A stretch of 64,000 nucleotides of DNA from Acanthosepion esculentum (GCA_964036315.1 OZ038482.1:14141434-14205433), one strand, 5' to 3'; shown: positions 11,435 through 22,182, counted from the stretch's first letter. Numbers and translations: made by a program. Notes: generated from the letters alone by a model not told the origin.

Positions 11435-11822
11435 TATACCTCGAAAATAGATTATTATTACTGCACACCACTGAATATGCCTTAATCTTAGGAAAAAATA
11501 GAAATCGATTACACCCTGTCACACCAGTGGGTCTAAAACTGACCGTATGGTGAAAGAAAGGAAAGTAAAGTGGTTGTTTAAATTAATTTGCACAATGGTG
11601 TATATAATGCTTTTGTAAATACCTCGTGAGTACATTACAGAAACTATACCCGAAAATAGATTCATATTACTGCACACCACTGCAAATGACATAATCTGAG
11701 GAAAAAAAAAAGAAACCGATTACACCCTGTCACTCCAGTGGGTCTAAAACTGACCGTGTGTTGAAAGAAAGGAAACTAAAGCGGCTGCTTCAATAAATTT
11801 GCACAAAGCTGTAAATAAAAAA
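11435..11822. repeat. Tandem duplication, about 209-bp unit, two copies
   Basis: 11435-11644 and 11645-11822 are diverged direct copies. Shared words include TACTGCACACCACTG, GATTACACCCTGTCAC, CCAGTGGGTCTAAAACTGAC and GAAAGAAAGGAAA. The content is not recognised. Confidence 0.85.
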
Positions 11823-12039
11823 ATATGTTGTGCTTGAACCTGGAACCACCAAAGAAGCTATGATCAATATTTTGAAATTAGGGTAGATATTATAGGATGA
11901 AATCCACAAGATATATTTATCAAACATATCCTGAACACTTTGCCCACACCGGTTCGATTGGTTAATACTAATTTAATTCTGAAATCATTGACTTGAATAA
12001 AAATCTGTTATAAAGTATAGCGTCCTTGGAATGACGATA
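11823..12039. other. Short AT-rich gap
   Basis: Nothing recognised. Confidence 0.4.
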
Positions 12040-12175
12040 AATTAAATCCTGCAGCAAGGGAGATTGGAGGTTTTCCGGAGCGTGGAATCACCTCTTAATT
12101 GATGTTGTTCCTAGGTCCTCAGTGATCCGGGGTGGTTGTACCTGTTAGGGTCCCAACTATGGAAAAATAGTAAAC
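12040..12175 (-). repeat. Dispersed repeat X, minus copy
   Basis: Its reverse complement aligns with 25937-26035: CCATAGTTGGGACCCTAACAG here against CCATAGCTGGGACCATAACAG there, then ACCACCCC, GGACCT, GGAACA, AATTAAGA and TCCCACGCTCC-like blocks. The identity of the family is unknown. Here it lies 3' of a Penelope-like C-terminus on the same strand. Confidence 0.7.
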
Positions 12176-12378
12176 CCCCACACAAAAATCCACAGAACAT
12201 TTTTATAACAAAATGACAATCAATGCAACGCTAAAAAAATATAAAATACCCTTTTATAGTAAAATTACCAACAATACATTTTATCATGTATAAACTATAT
12301 ATCTAAGAAACATACCTTTACCCTGAGAACATAAAATTATGAACGATTTATCTGTAGTTGAAGGTGCGTACGGGATAT

Positions 12379-12603
12379 TTAGATTTCGCCATTAAATAAC
12401 CCATAGAGATTGATATGACACCGTTTGGACCGAACGTAAATTGTTTCCAACACCTTTATCTGCAATATAGAGCGAGCACGACTCAAGATGGTAAACGAGT
12501 CAATGCTAAAGTTAGCGGCACAATTTGGGATTTTAATAAGATGTTCCGCGATGGCGAAACCATATGTGGTGCAGTTCAATTTATATGACAATGAATCATT
12601 CAT
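12379..12603 (-). pseudogene. Penelope-like element, GIY-YIG-side C-terminal fragment
   Basis: The 74-aa frame contains YGFAIAEHLIKIPNCAANF followed by FTILSRARSILQIKVLETIY. I recognise this from memory as the region at and after the GIY-YIG nuclease domain of Penelope-like retroelements (AIAEHL..NP.CA, ARS...KVLEAIYI). No reverse transcriptase precedes it here, because upstream is the fold-back at 12595-13022. It is a truncated relic. GIY-YIG PLEs prime reverse transcription at the nicked target. Identification is by pattern only. Confidence 0.6.
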
Positions 12604-13019
12604 ACAAAAAGTAGATTAGTAAAGTTAATGATATAAAATGGCGAAAACTCTTCGCAAACAAAATTTTAAAGGTGCATTAACCTACAAATCACTCGATGAA
12701 TGTTATGATCCTTATTTTTAAAATTATTAACTGTATAAGGTCTATCTTTAATACGCAATAACACATTAAAAAGAAAACATATTTCGATTCGCATTTAAAT
12801 TTTTCGTCTCGGATGCTACCTAAATGTTACCATAAAAAAAAAAGTTTCCATGCCTGAGGATGACTGAATGGACAGTTGAAAGTACTTGCGTATTAAAGAA
12901 AGAACTTATAAAGTTTATAATTTTAAAATCAAGGATCATAACCTTCATCGAGCGATTTGTAGGTTAATGCACCTTTAAAATTTTAACTTTATTAATCTAC
13001 TTTTTGTATGAATAATTCA

Positions 13020-13022
<3 letters not shown>
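12595..13022. repeat. Fold-back: inverted repeats of about 110-130 bp
   Basis: 12595-12725 matches the reverse complement of about 12905-13022. Both arms contain CATACAAAAAGTAGATTA, AAATTTTAAAGGTGCATTAA, CCTACAAATC and CTCGATGAA. The loop of roughly 180 bp contains CCTGAGGATGACTGAATGG and GTTGAAAGTACTTGCGTATT, which resembles the 3' region of Penelope-type elements. With the C-terminal fragment on the left this may be a rearranged PLE end. A 35-bp segment next to the left arm's outer block is absent from the right arm. Confidence 0.8.

Positions 13023-13024
<2 letters not shown>

Positions 13025-13084
<60 letters not shown>
13025..13084. repeat. (AT)n microsatellite
   Basis: Uninterrupted AT dinucleotides, about 30 units, between the fold-back and a mariner remnant. 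Confidence 0.98.
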
Positions 13085-13088
<4 letters not shown>

Positions 13089-13760
13089 TACAAGGGTAGT
13101 TCAAAAATTTATATGTCTAACCCAGAAGGAAGAGACATCGCTGAACATGTTTTATTGTCGCAACACACTAGCACTTCTAAAACTAGAAAAGCTAATTCAG
13201 ATTTCTGTCCTAATGCCTGTGCAGGTGAGGCCCATAGATAGGTGAGCGGTGTGTGAAAAATATAAAAATGGACAAAACAGAGGGCCGAGCACTCATAAAG
13301 TATCTAAAAAACAAAAGGTATGACACACAAAGAAATTCATGAGGACATGATAGAGAGGGACTTGCCGAGGATTCCCCCCTCCTATGCAACTGTGAAGAAG
13401 TGGGAAGCGGAATACCAAACGGGGCGGTGACAGCATAGAACATGACCCTCGATCAGGTCGTCCAAAAACTTCATCCACTGATGAACAAGTTGATGCCATT
13501 CACCATATGGTGTTGCATGACAGACGTTTTACTCTCCAGCAGATAGCTAAGTCCATGGGTATTATTTTTGGTTCGGTCCATACAGTTTTAACTGTGATCT
13601 TGGGGGTGAGCAAGCTGTCTGAAAGACGGGTCCCAAGAATGCTGACATCAGAGTAAAAGGGTTGACATTTGCAGGATATTTCTAAGTTGTTTCCAGGCTG
13701 ATCCTGAGAATTTTCAGAGAGTCCAAATTGAGTTTCAATTCAGCACCTGGTGATTGCGTT
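13085..13760 (+). pseudogene. Mariner transposase, N-terminal half, broken
   Basis: After a terminal-repeat-like start (GGGTAGTTCAAAAATTTATATG) and a leader, the plus strand from 13267 encodes a SETMAR/Mos1-type transposase: MDKTEGRALIKYLKNK, then MTHKEIHEDMIERDLPR, PPSYATVKKWEAEYQTGR, then DPRSGRPKTSSTDEQVDAIHH and HDRRFTLQQIAKSMGI, each in a shifted frame. At least two frameshifts and several stops separate the blocks. The DNA-binding half is collinear with the family, but the sequence fades near the first catalytic Asp (GDCVVHE), and the second and third catalytic positions and the right inverted repeat are missing. A dead, 3'-truncated copy. Confidence 0.82.
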
Positions 13761-14046
13761 GTGCATGAAACCCCGATCGTTATCCCGATGAGGAAGAAAT
13801 GCAAGTATACAAAGCTTTCCAATATGTCTTAAAGCAAACGGTGATGATAGATATATTTCTGATGCTACGGCAACCTGAACTATGTGAATTTTTTTCTTTT
13901 CCTTCCTTTGTCCATTTTTCACTTACACAAATGAGGAATGGCTGTGGAATTCTCAATTATTATATTGAAATTCGTTTATCTTACGTGTTGAACAATATCA
14001 CATCGTCTTTCGAAATATAATTCCTCTTGTGAGACAATTTTATGTT

Positions 14047-14607
14047 CATTATTTCCATTATTCGGACTATTGTCCTCATCTTTGTCGCCATATTTATTAC
14101 AAGGATACAGGCGTTATACTCTGCGGCCTTCTTCAGGTGGTTGGAATGTCGAATTGAACGCTTTATTTCGCTCACTGGATTAAACTTTTCTAGTTCCACG
14201 TGCCATATTTAATGGATGTCAGTTATCAGTTATCTCCTGTTAATTCCACTCTCCAAGTTCTCCACTGCCTTATCCGGGTATTTAACTCACACTCTTTGGG
14301 TCCTCAAGGACACATGTCACAGTGGATAAAGGCGTTAGTTAGATCCAGTGACAGGATCCAAAGAGTGTGACTTCAATACCCGGGAGATAACTGATAACTG
14401 ACATCCATTAAACATGGCACGTGGACCTAGAACAGTCTACCTTAGTGAGCGAAATAAAGGGTTCAATTCGACATTCCAACCGCCTGAAGAAGGCCGGAGC
14501 CTACAACGGCCGTAACGTTGTGATAAACATGGCGACAAAGATGAGGACAATAGTCGGAATAATGTAAATAGTGTATATAATACCACATCTCAGAAATATA
14601 GACAGAT
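14047..14607. mobile_element. Head-to-head tRNA-SINE dimer, copy B
   Basis: Left arm minus (14047 to about 14303), right arm plus (about 14303-14607). The right arm has an intact A box and B box (GTGACTTCAATACCCG) and the full tail (CTCAGAAATATAGACAGATA). The left arm lacks the A-box stretch and stops at the TTTCCATTATTCGGAC point. Centre: GGGTCCTCAAGGACACATG. A 13-bp direct repeat ACAATTTTATGTT lies at 14034-14046 and 14608-14620. Confidence 0.82.
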
Positions 14608-14812
14608 ACAATTTTATGTTTATATTTCTTGCGCTTTGATTATAAACGGGGGGGGGGGCGGTGGTATTGTCAATGTGTGTCTCGTTTTTAAATCTCAAAT
14701 CTGAATCAAACAAAGTGGGCAAATCTTCAGCCTTTTTAAAATATATTAATTTAGGTAGACATTTAGGAAGTAATCATGATTCACCTTAAGTAGAAACTAG
14801 ATTTCTCTGTTA

Positions 14813-15255
14813 ACATCCTAGTCTGGTTGATCATTACGACTGTATAGTGATTTCGATCCGCACCGGGTGCTCTATACATGTGGCCTTGTGCCTATCTAAG
14901 CTAAGATTAGTCAATAGCACAGAGGAAACAGAAAAAAAATCATGATTAACCTTAACTTCGCTGTTAACTTCATAGTCTGGTTGATAATTACGACTGTATT
15001 ATGAATCGTCTTCTCCCACCAGCTATGGATAAATAGCAAGACAGAACAGGTTCTATGGCCTTTAATGGCAACTGGTCTATCGCATAAAAGAAATGACAAC
15101 CTACTGCGGGAAAAATCTGCCTCTTCAGTCATGTATCGAAAGATACATGATCGCCCAACCGTGTATCACGCATGGCACATAACTGACTGAGTGATTTTCG
15201 ATCCACACCGGTGCTTCATACATATGACCTTGTGCCTATCTAAGCTAAGGTTAAA
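14813..15255 (+). mobile_element. Composite of two other tRNA-SINE families
   Basis: 14813-14905 and 15185-15250 carry the tail shared with the trimer at 54832 (CCTTGTGCCTATCTAAGCTAAG after a GGGTGC/GGTGC block). 15005-15190 matches the 3' part of the SINE at 45291 (AATAGCA.GACAGA, TACTGCG.GAAAAATCTGCCTC, ACGCATGGCACATAACTGACTGA). Two diverged direct copies of a leader (AATCATGATT.ACCTTAA...GTTAAC) precede the two halves near 14774 and 14938. Confidence 0.7.
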
Positions 15256-15846
15256 TAGCAACAATGGGAATCGATGTTGTGGGTAAGGCAGATTAATAAT
15301 AGGAATCACGTCAGTGGCTTCAACCGGGCAACTGAACTGACACCCAGACTCTGTATTGATTCTGCAACGAATAAAGAAATGCAGAAATGGAACGAACCGA
15401 AATTTAGCACCAAAATACAGTTTTAAAGAGATGATGAAAATAGTGCCGGGAAAAATATTTACAAGTCGTTCTACGCGTTTTCCCAGTAATAGAGTTATTT
15501 AATAATTTCCAGAACTCAAAATTAAATTGAACCTATTAATATTCTACATGCAGCCGTTTTTACAATCTCGCAGTCACTGTGCTTTGAATGATAAATTGTC
15601 GATTGGTACTTTTCCCCATTTACAAAACGGACTACTTTTACCAACACGTCCGTCTGGCAGGAATCGAAAGAAAGAGTGCGTTTGCAACTAGATAAATCAT
15701 TTTAAAATTATCTCATCAAAGATTTGAATTTTTTCCTTGCTTCTAAAAACGATAAATTGTGAAGAACACGCCACTAAAAATTGAATAAAATTCATATTAA
15801 GTTTGGCTTTATTTCCCCAGGAAATATTTTTATTTCTCTTTTGTAT
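15256..15846. other. AT-rich gap, nothing recognised
   Basis: No gene, RNA or shared repeat identified. Confidence 0.45.
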
Positions 15847-16017
15847 TTTTGAAATATGAAAGAAAATATTTCGAACGAAATCATTGACAATTCTAATTTT
15901 GAATCGTTAAGTGAATCTTAAAAATGTGCTGTCACAACAGTCAGCTTCAGCCGGATGTAGCCCTTTTTGTATGATTGAAAGAACATAAGACAATTTTTCT
16001 CTTAGGGGAATTTTAAG
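15847..16017. repeat. Direct repeat flanking the LINE, left copy
   Basis: About 80 percent similar by eye to 18697-18843 (AAATATGAAAGAAAATATTTC, GATTGAAAGAACA.AAGACAATTTTT). The minus-strand LINE lies between them. It contains a block of about 35 bp (TCAGCTTCAGCCGGATG...) that is missing in the right copy. Confidence 0.8.
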
Positions 16018-18392
16018 TTTCAAAATCGTTTTATTTTTCCTTTGGTTTCTGGTGTATACTCATTTGTTTCTGGGTCCCGACCAGAGATCTAAGCTCAGAA
16101 ATGGCATCAAACAATTTTCCACTGAGCAGTTTTGAAGAGAAAAATCACACATATTTTACATAGATAAAGCCCTTCGTAAGGATCGGGCTGTACTTATGAG
16201 AACAATTGTTTGTATATCGTTAAGGCATGGGCTTCCAGGAATCCCTTCAATGAGTCTATTGGAATCTTTTCCAATCAATCCGGGAGCTCCAACTAAAACT
16301 GAAATTGTTGATGTCCTCATGTGCCACATTTTTGAGATTTCGATTTAAAGGTTCCTGCATTTTGCTAGTTTTTTTATCTTCAATGATATATTGCAGTTTG
16401 CAGGGACTGCCGTGTGAATAAAGAGGCACATTTTATCTTCGCAGATTTTAATTACGATGTTTGGGCGATTAGCTTTGATTGTTCTGTCTGTGTGTATTGT
16501 GTAGTCCCATAAAATTGTAACAGGTCCTATCTCTGTAACCGGGTCTGGGTGGTCTTCATACCAATTTCTTGCAGTTTCCTTTCCGTTAAAGTTGCAGATT
16601 TTCCAGTGCAGATATTGGCCCACTCTGTCATGCCGGGTTTTATATTCAGTCGGTGCCATTACCGTGCAACCTGATACAATATGGTCAATTGTTTCTGAAT
16701 ATTTATCACAGAATCTGCATTTGGGATCAACACAAATTTTCAGTATATGTGCTTGGTAATTTCTAGTTAGCAAGCATTGGCATTGTGCAGCAAGAGTAAA
16801 GCCCTCTGTTTGAGCTTTTAACCCTGCACTCCGTGGCCACTGATGGGTACGGAGTTTATCTATATCAGCTTATTTGGTACGGACAGATTATAGACCAAGA
16901 AGCGGCTTATCTTGCCATCGTTTCTGTGTCTGATCGGATGCATTTGCTTTCTTTTTGGTGTATTTTGCAGCTGCAGTCAGTGTATTATACTTATATTCCT
17001 TCACCCATTTGAAACTCCGTTTTGAACTCGGTAGCTTCCTTGATTAGTGAATAGAATTTCTTATTTCTTTCATGTTCTTTGACACAGATCCTCATCCAGT
17101 CTTCTGCAGTGTCTAGGTGTCTTTGTGTTATGGGTCCTTACCTATAACTACAGAATGAACTCTTCCTAACACTATGTATACTACGCCTCTCAAGAGGGAG
17201 AGAGAGAGAGAGAGAGGGACGAATCGAGTCGAGCCGATAGTAATTCACTCCAAACCAGACAGTCATACTAACACCTTCCACATCTCTGTATTATTATTTC
17301 GTGTAATATATCTTCTTTATTTCTACTCTTGTGTTCGTGTTGTTCTTCCTTGGTCCTAACCTGGACCATAACACTTTGAAGGCCAATTTTTGTAGTTTTG
17401 TCAGACAGTTCTAGTTGAATTAATCCTCTGCCTCCTTTGGATCTGGGCACATACAGACGATAATCCTTGGGATGATGTATGCGATGAGATGTGCGGAACT
17501 TTCTCCCTTTGGCGTCCATTCGCTTAATGCCAGTTATGGTCCAGTTAAGGGTTTTGAGACTGTATTGCACCACATGAACAGTCAAGGTGTTTATGGTTGA
17601 TATTCTGTTTTTGAACTCAGCTCGGTATCCAGTGTCAGACGCCTGTAGTACTCCTTTCTTACCATCTCCTTCATTTGGTAGGATGTAATCCATCTCCTTC
17701 ACTAATTCCTAGTTACCTATAGGCTTCTTCTCATTCCGGTCCCCTAATCTTTGTGACAAAATGTAGAGCCATTGAATGTGTTTGTGTAATTCTCCCTTTC
17801 TTGAATGTTACTTTTGCACATTTATCTAATTCGAAATCCATACCTATGTTGTCACTGAAACATTTTATAGTATTGAGGAGACCCATTGTCGTCTTGGCAA
17901 AGAATTTGTGATCATCCATGTAGAATAGGTGATTGAATACTTTCTTGTTTAGTTTGTTTCTATAGTTATTATTGGGTGGTTCATGCGTAAGTGGGTGTAA
18001 GGACAGGCAAAACAGATGGGGTGACAGGGAGTCTCCTTGAAATATTGCTCGTTGGATATTCAAGCGGTTGAAGTTGGCAGTGGCTCTGGTGTGATTTAGG
18101 TATAATAGGGTTTTCCACATTCCCATGCTGTGCTTAAAGAAATTTATCATCACGGGGGATAGTTTGTACATGTCCAGAGTCTTAAGGATTCAGTGTGTGA
18201 CACACTATCAAAGGCTTTACTGTAATCTATCGATGCTGTGTTAAGATTTCTAGATCTTTTCCTGCAATTTTCCAGGATCGTTTTATTTATCAGTAGTTGA
18301 TATTTGCAACCATATGAACTTCTACGGCATCCCTTCTGTTCCAGAGGAAGAATATTGTTTGCTTCGAGAAAAGAGTAAGTACGGTTCATCAT
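16018..18392 (-). pseudogene. RLE-type LINE (R4/Dong-like), minus copy, broken
   Basis: Non-LTR reverse transcriptase with a C-terminal nuclease, the same family as 46286-49285. Reading from 18392: motif A (SIDYSKAFDSVSH), frameshift, motif B (FQGDSLSPHLF), motif C (FYMDDHKFF), frameshift, thumb region (VPRSKGGRGLIQLELSDKTT), then the zinc finger C-x2-C-x8-H-x4-C (CRFC...IDHIVSGC) and the endonuclease end (TIKANRPNIVIK...IHTAVPANCNIS). The 3' end after the coding region reaches 16018. It starts just upstream of motif A, so it is 5'-truncated. Several frameshifts plus a solo LTR (17126-17373) inserted in the thumb region make it inactive. The catalytic Asp of motif A, lost in the plus copy, is kept here. 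Confidence 0.88.
17126..17373. mobile_element. Solo LTR, internally deleted, inside the LINE
   Basis: Begins TGTTATGGGTCC and ends GGACCATAACA, so the ends are inverted copies with TG...CA termini. A 5-bp target duplication CTTTG sits at 17121-17125 and 17374-17378. It is the same family as 24544-25007 but lacks about 200 bp of its middle and has a (GA)n run instead. Removing it would rejoin the LINE thumb region, so the LTR arrived after the LINE. Confidence 0.9.
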
Positions 18393-18696
18393 GACAGACT
18401 GTTGTAACCTAGAAAAGGTTACTGAATGAGGAATAACCGAAACGCAGGATGGAAATGAAATGGTAATCCTTAAAACATCAACAAAATAAAATACTCGCCA
18501 GCGGCGTGAAGTAGGTAAACTACTGCTAGTGGTGGACTACTTAGCATATTACGCCCACTTACAATAGTGTCTAACGTATTTATTAGGATTGGTACATACC
18601 TATTAGTGTTCATAGGTACGGTATATAACACAGACGTAATAAATTTATATACGTGGTGGACAGGTTAGCATATAATTTTTCGGATCATTTGATTTT
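18393..18696. other. Unassigned segment upstream of the LINE
   Basis: Contains a compact hairpin-rich stretch (18404-18445) with TAACC...GGTTA and CTGAATGAGG...CCGAAAC, loosely resembling a hammerhead ribozyme core with one extra base. The rest is unrecognised. Confidence 0.35.
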
Positions 18697-18843
18697 TTTA
18701 AAATATGAAAGAAAATATTTCAAACAAAAACATTATTCTACTTTTGAATCATTCAGTGAATTTTAAAAACGTGCTGTGATAACAAGCTCTTTTTGTTTGA
18801 TTGAAAGAACAGAAGACAATTTTTATGCCAGGGAAATTTTAAG
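18697..18843. repeat. Direct repeat flanking the LINE, right copy
   Basis: Partner of 15847-16017. Both are in the same orientation. Confidence 0.8.
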
Positions 18844-18934
18844 AGGTGCTTGAAAATGATGATTATTATTATTCCCTCATTGTGTGTTGTGAACAGGTGA
18901 CGTACCAGTTAGGGTTTACTAATACACGCTTTCG

Positions 18935-19138
18935 ATACATGACTGACGAGACATATTTTTGTTCCCGCAGTAGGTTGCCATCCAAGGCTATAGAACACGG
19001 TCTGTTCTGCTATTTACGGGAGGGGGGAGAAAAATAGGATTCATTAGCACGTAAGTGAATGTAATGGATTAGACTGGAATTCGAACTCGGTTCCCTGATT
19101 CCTCAATTCGAGCCGCTATCCATTACTCCACCGTGCCG
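18935..19138 (-). mobile_element. tRNA-SINE (family 2), minus copy
   Basis: Reverse complement of the SINE at 45291-45565: head GGCACGGTGGAGTAATGG, B box GAGTTCGAATTCC, then a body with the word GGTT.CTATAGCC. The tail is diverged at the 18935 side. The linked repeat Y follows at 19139-19545. Confidence 0.88.
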
Positions 19139-19545
19139 TATACTGGACACTAAGTGACATCTTCTATGTATCATGTCCCTTCAAGGTGTCGGCGATCATG
19201 ATTCTCCATAGATAGTATCCTCAATTATTCAGAGTTCTCCTTTAGTTATCCTAACTGTTTATAGTAATGTGTGGGTGGTCTTTATTTTTCCAGGTCTTTC
19301 GATTTTTATTCGATTCTTTGAAATCAATAATAATGGATAATTGTCACCAATATATTCCATACATTATGTTCAGTCTCAGTCTTGACAATTATTGATTTTA
19401 TTTCTACTCTGTGGGATACTCGAATAATGACATTCACTTTCTGACAAGTTAACTTCTTGTTCTTTATGATAACGGAATCTGGTCTTCTGACAAAGATTGG
19501 GTGACGCGTTTGAAACTCAAGCTTTAATTGCTACTGTCATTATTA
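19139..19545 (-). repeat. Repeat Y, minus copy, linked to SINE family 2
   Basis: Near-identical (a handful of differences in about 400 bp) to the reverse complement of 44888-45290. Its far end merges into an (ATT)n tract. No coding capacity recognised. Confidence 0.9.
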
Positions 19546-19829
19546 TTATTATTAATAATAATATTTCTTCAGGCATTTGCATCTTCACATCAGAAGCAAC
19601 GAGTGAATATCTCGGATTATTGAATGAGAACAAATCTCCGTTAACGCTTCAGCGCTTTCCGAAGTATATGTGCAGACCCCAACAGACCTTCGAAACTCGC
19701 CTCTAATATTTGTGTACTCGTGCTTATGTTCATGACTTTAACATACCTTTTCTTTTCTGAGATGAAATTTTAATGTCGCTAAGACAGACATTGCTCTTAC
19801 CATATCTTAACAGTATCTCCATCATCAGA

Positions 19830-21020
19830 TAGACTCCTTGCTACCTTTCATCAGCATGGCTGATGCTATCCTCCTGGAAAGTAACTTGCTGCACTTTCGC
19901 GGGCTCTTGTTCTCTGTTGATGTGAAATAATAAGACTATATTGAATCCATTGCTAGGTGTTATATAGGAATAAAGTGTCGCTGCCGACACTTGAGTTTGA
20001 CATAGATCACCAGAGAACAAACACAGACGATCCCATTATTGAATTAAGTAGACCACGTGACCATAGAGGTAACGCATATATGGAAGGTAGCGTAAGTCTA
20101 ATTGATCGTTATTTCTAGTCTATCCTCTATTACTGTACGGACCGCTTTTTTCTACTCTATTCAATATACCATTTCTCTATTCAAATCACTATACATATTC
20201 GTATTAGGATTACTATTCGGTGGTTACTATTCGAGCGAGTATTATCGAGCAAGTACTATTAGTGCGAGTGATATTCGAAGGCGTCTGACGCCAGTATTGT
20301 TCAACGGCGTACTATAGTTGTATCTGCGATTACAAAGTCTCTACTACAACGAGTATTACGAAAATGACAACGAGTATTCGTTGACACCACAGAAGTGGCA
20401 ACGAGTGTTCGTTGGCGTCACGAAACTAGGTCAGCTCCTAAGAAAGTCGGTTCACTATATCGGGCGAGACGAAACAATTTTTCCCTCCAAAATCTATCTT
20501 ACATATCTATAAGTCTACTGTTCAGTTAGAATATTGCTGCCAGATATGATCCGCTGCCCCTGCTATTTACATTGAACGCCTTGATAAGATCCTAAGAAGA
20601 ATCTGCAATATTATAGGTCCTGATCTGGTGGCTCAGCTCCAGTCACTTTCTCACCGCCATAATGTTGTCTCTCTATACATTTTCTATAACCACTTTCACG
20701 ATATTTCTTCGAATGAGCTCTTCGCTATGGTGTCTAGAACTTTTTTTAAAAATTTAAGCGTAGCACTAGACTGGCGTCGGGATCTCATCAATTTACAGTT
20801 TATCAAGCTGGTTATAGCCGTAAATTCTATTCTAGCAGTTTTTCTCACACTTCTCGCTTGTGGAACTCCTTTTCGGCTCCATGCTTTGCAACAACATAAA
20901 TCTGCACAAACATAAATGCAATGTCAATCGCTATCTACTGCCCTTCTAATTACTCTCTTCTTTTCTTGCTCATCTCTAATGTTTCTGTGTGTTAGTGGCT
21001 TTACTGACTTGCTTGGAGCG
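19830..21020 (+). pseudogene. Jockey/CR1-like LINE, 3' third, split by an LTR-like insertion
   Basis: The C-terminal region after the reverse transcriptase of the family also seen at 51536-53205. 19830-19957 gives a SISMADAILLESNLLHF-like block then YIESIA. The reading resumes at 20431 with KKVG, then IYKSTVQLEYCCQ-like residues, LDKILRRICNIIGPDL and the AQLQSLSHRHNVVSLYIFY block, and it runs to a 3' UTR ending in GACTTGCTTGGAGCG, as in other copies. Stops and frameshifts throughout. The RT core itself is absent (5' truncation). Confidence 0.82.
19958..20425. mobile_element. LTR-like insertion inside a LINE
   Basis: 468 bp of unrelated sequence interrupts the LINE between ATTGCTAGG and CTAGGTCAGCTCC. 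CTAGG occurs on both sides (19953-19957, 20426-20430) as a 5-bp target duplication. It starts TGTTATATAGG, like an LTR, but the right end reads CACGAAA instead of ending in CA, so the exact boundary or class is uncertain. Confidence 0.6.
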
Positions 21021-21679
21021 ATCCCTATGAAAAAATCAATAATTCGAAACCGAGGCGTTTGTACATGACGTTGACGTCATCGCCGCCATTGTTGCTATTG
21101 ATGTTGTTCTTGTTGATCTTCTTCTTCTTCTTCTTATTATTATTATTGTGACGAAAGACATGACATACCTCAGAATTCGAAACGAGCGCGAATGTGTCTT
21201 GCCTGTAAAGTGATGACAAAAAGAAATATGGCCGCTATTGAAGACACATTTTATGCGCGCATATCTTGTCCAAAATGAGACGACATTTGCACACATGCAA
21301 ATTTTGGCCGTATCGGAATAGCATAAAAAGAAGGGTGCCAGCAGCACAACAGGACCAGAGTCATTCGGTGGACAGCGTGCAATAGAGCTGGACGTACGGA
21401 TTGACAGACGGACAAAGAGGAAGTCGAAGTAGGCGCGACTGAGCTGGTGTCTGTTTCACAACTGCCCAGTGTAACGGCTGAGAAAGGGAGTCACGCAATC
21501 CATTTCCTTGAGGCGACCGAAGAAGAAGCGATAGCTGGCCTGCCGGCGAGCACTGCACTGCACTTTTTTTACCCCCTCATCACTATTTTTCTCTACAATT
21601 ATTATTGTTGTTATTATTATTATTGTTGTTGCTGTGCTTGTCTCATCTTCACTTAGTTAGCACGACCGTTACGTCTGGT
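21021..21679. other. Non-coding segment with (TTC)n(TTA)n
   Basis: Short triplet tract at 21119-21148. A perfect CRE-like TGACGTCA occurs at about 21071 but without a gene to serve. Small overlapping frames around 21361-21656 show no domain. Confidence 0.35.
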
Positions 21680-21790
21680 CAATACCTCATAAATAATGAA
21701 CTATTCCACGTTTGATTGTGTGAAAAGAGAGGAAAAACATTACTTAGTGTCATTGAGAAAATGAATGAAGGGAAGAAAGAAGTCTAGGGG
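21680..21790. repeat. Direct repeat Z, copy 1
   Basis: CAATACCTCATAAATAATG, GACTATTCC-like, GAAAGAGAG and GAAAGAAAG-A blocks recur at 22072-22182 in the same order and orientation, 392 bp downstream. Confidence 0.8.
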
Positions 21791-22071
21791 GAGAATAAGA
21801 TTAAGCTGATAAGACCACGTACTACACTTTGATTTTAGCCAAAAGACCGAGAATGATGAAAACTGCAATAAAAGCAGCGTTTTTTCTGACGCACAGTATT
21901 GAACAACAGAAACCAGGTAAGCAATCGCCAATAGTCCAATTACCATAAATTTAATAATATAACACTGTCCGCTGAATTATTTCGAAATTATTAAGAGAAA
22001 TTTTCGTAAGACTGAAATTTGGATTGAAAGAAAAAAATAAGGGAAGATAAAGACTGTTTAACCTTTCCTGC

Positions 22072-22182
22072 CAATACCTCATAAATAATGGACTATTCCG
22101 TTTTGATCACGTGGAAAGAGAGAATAACACTACTTGGTTTCAGGAAGAAAATGATTGAACGAAAGAAAGAATGCGAGATAGA
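22072..22182. repeat. Direct repeat Z, copy 2
   Basis: Diverged partner of 21680-21790. Function unknown. Confidence 0.8.

Noticed and set aside
17174..17359. 61-aa plus frame with RERERERG
   Set aside because: Lies inside the solo LTR; the RE repeat is the (GA)n run.
21066..21080. CRE (TGACGTCA) regulatory site
   Set aside because: A perfect 8-mer, but with no gene nearby; expected by chance at this scale.
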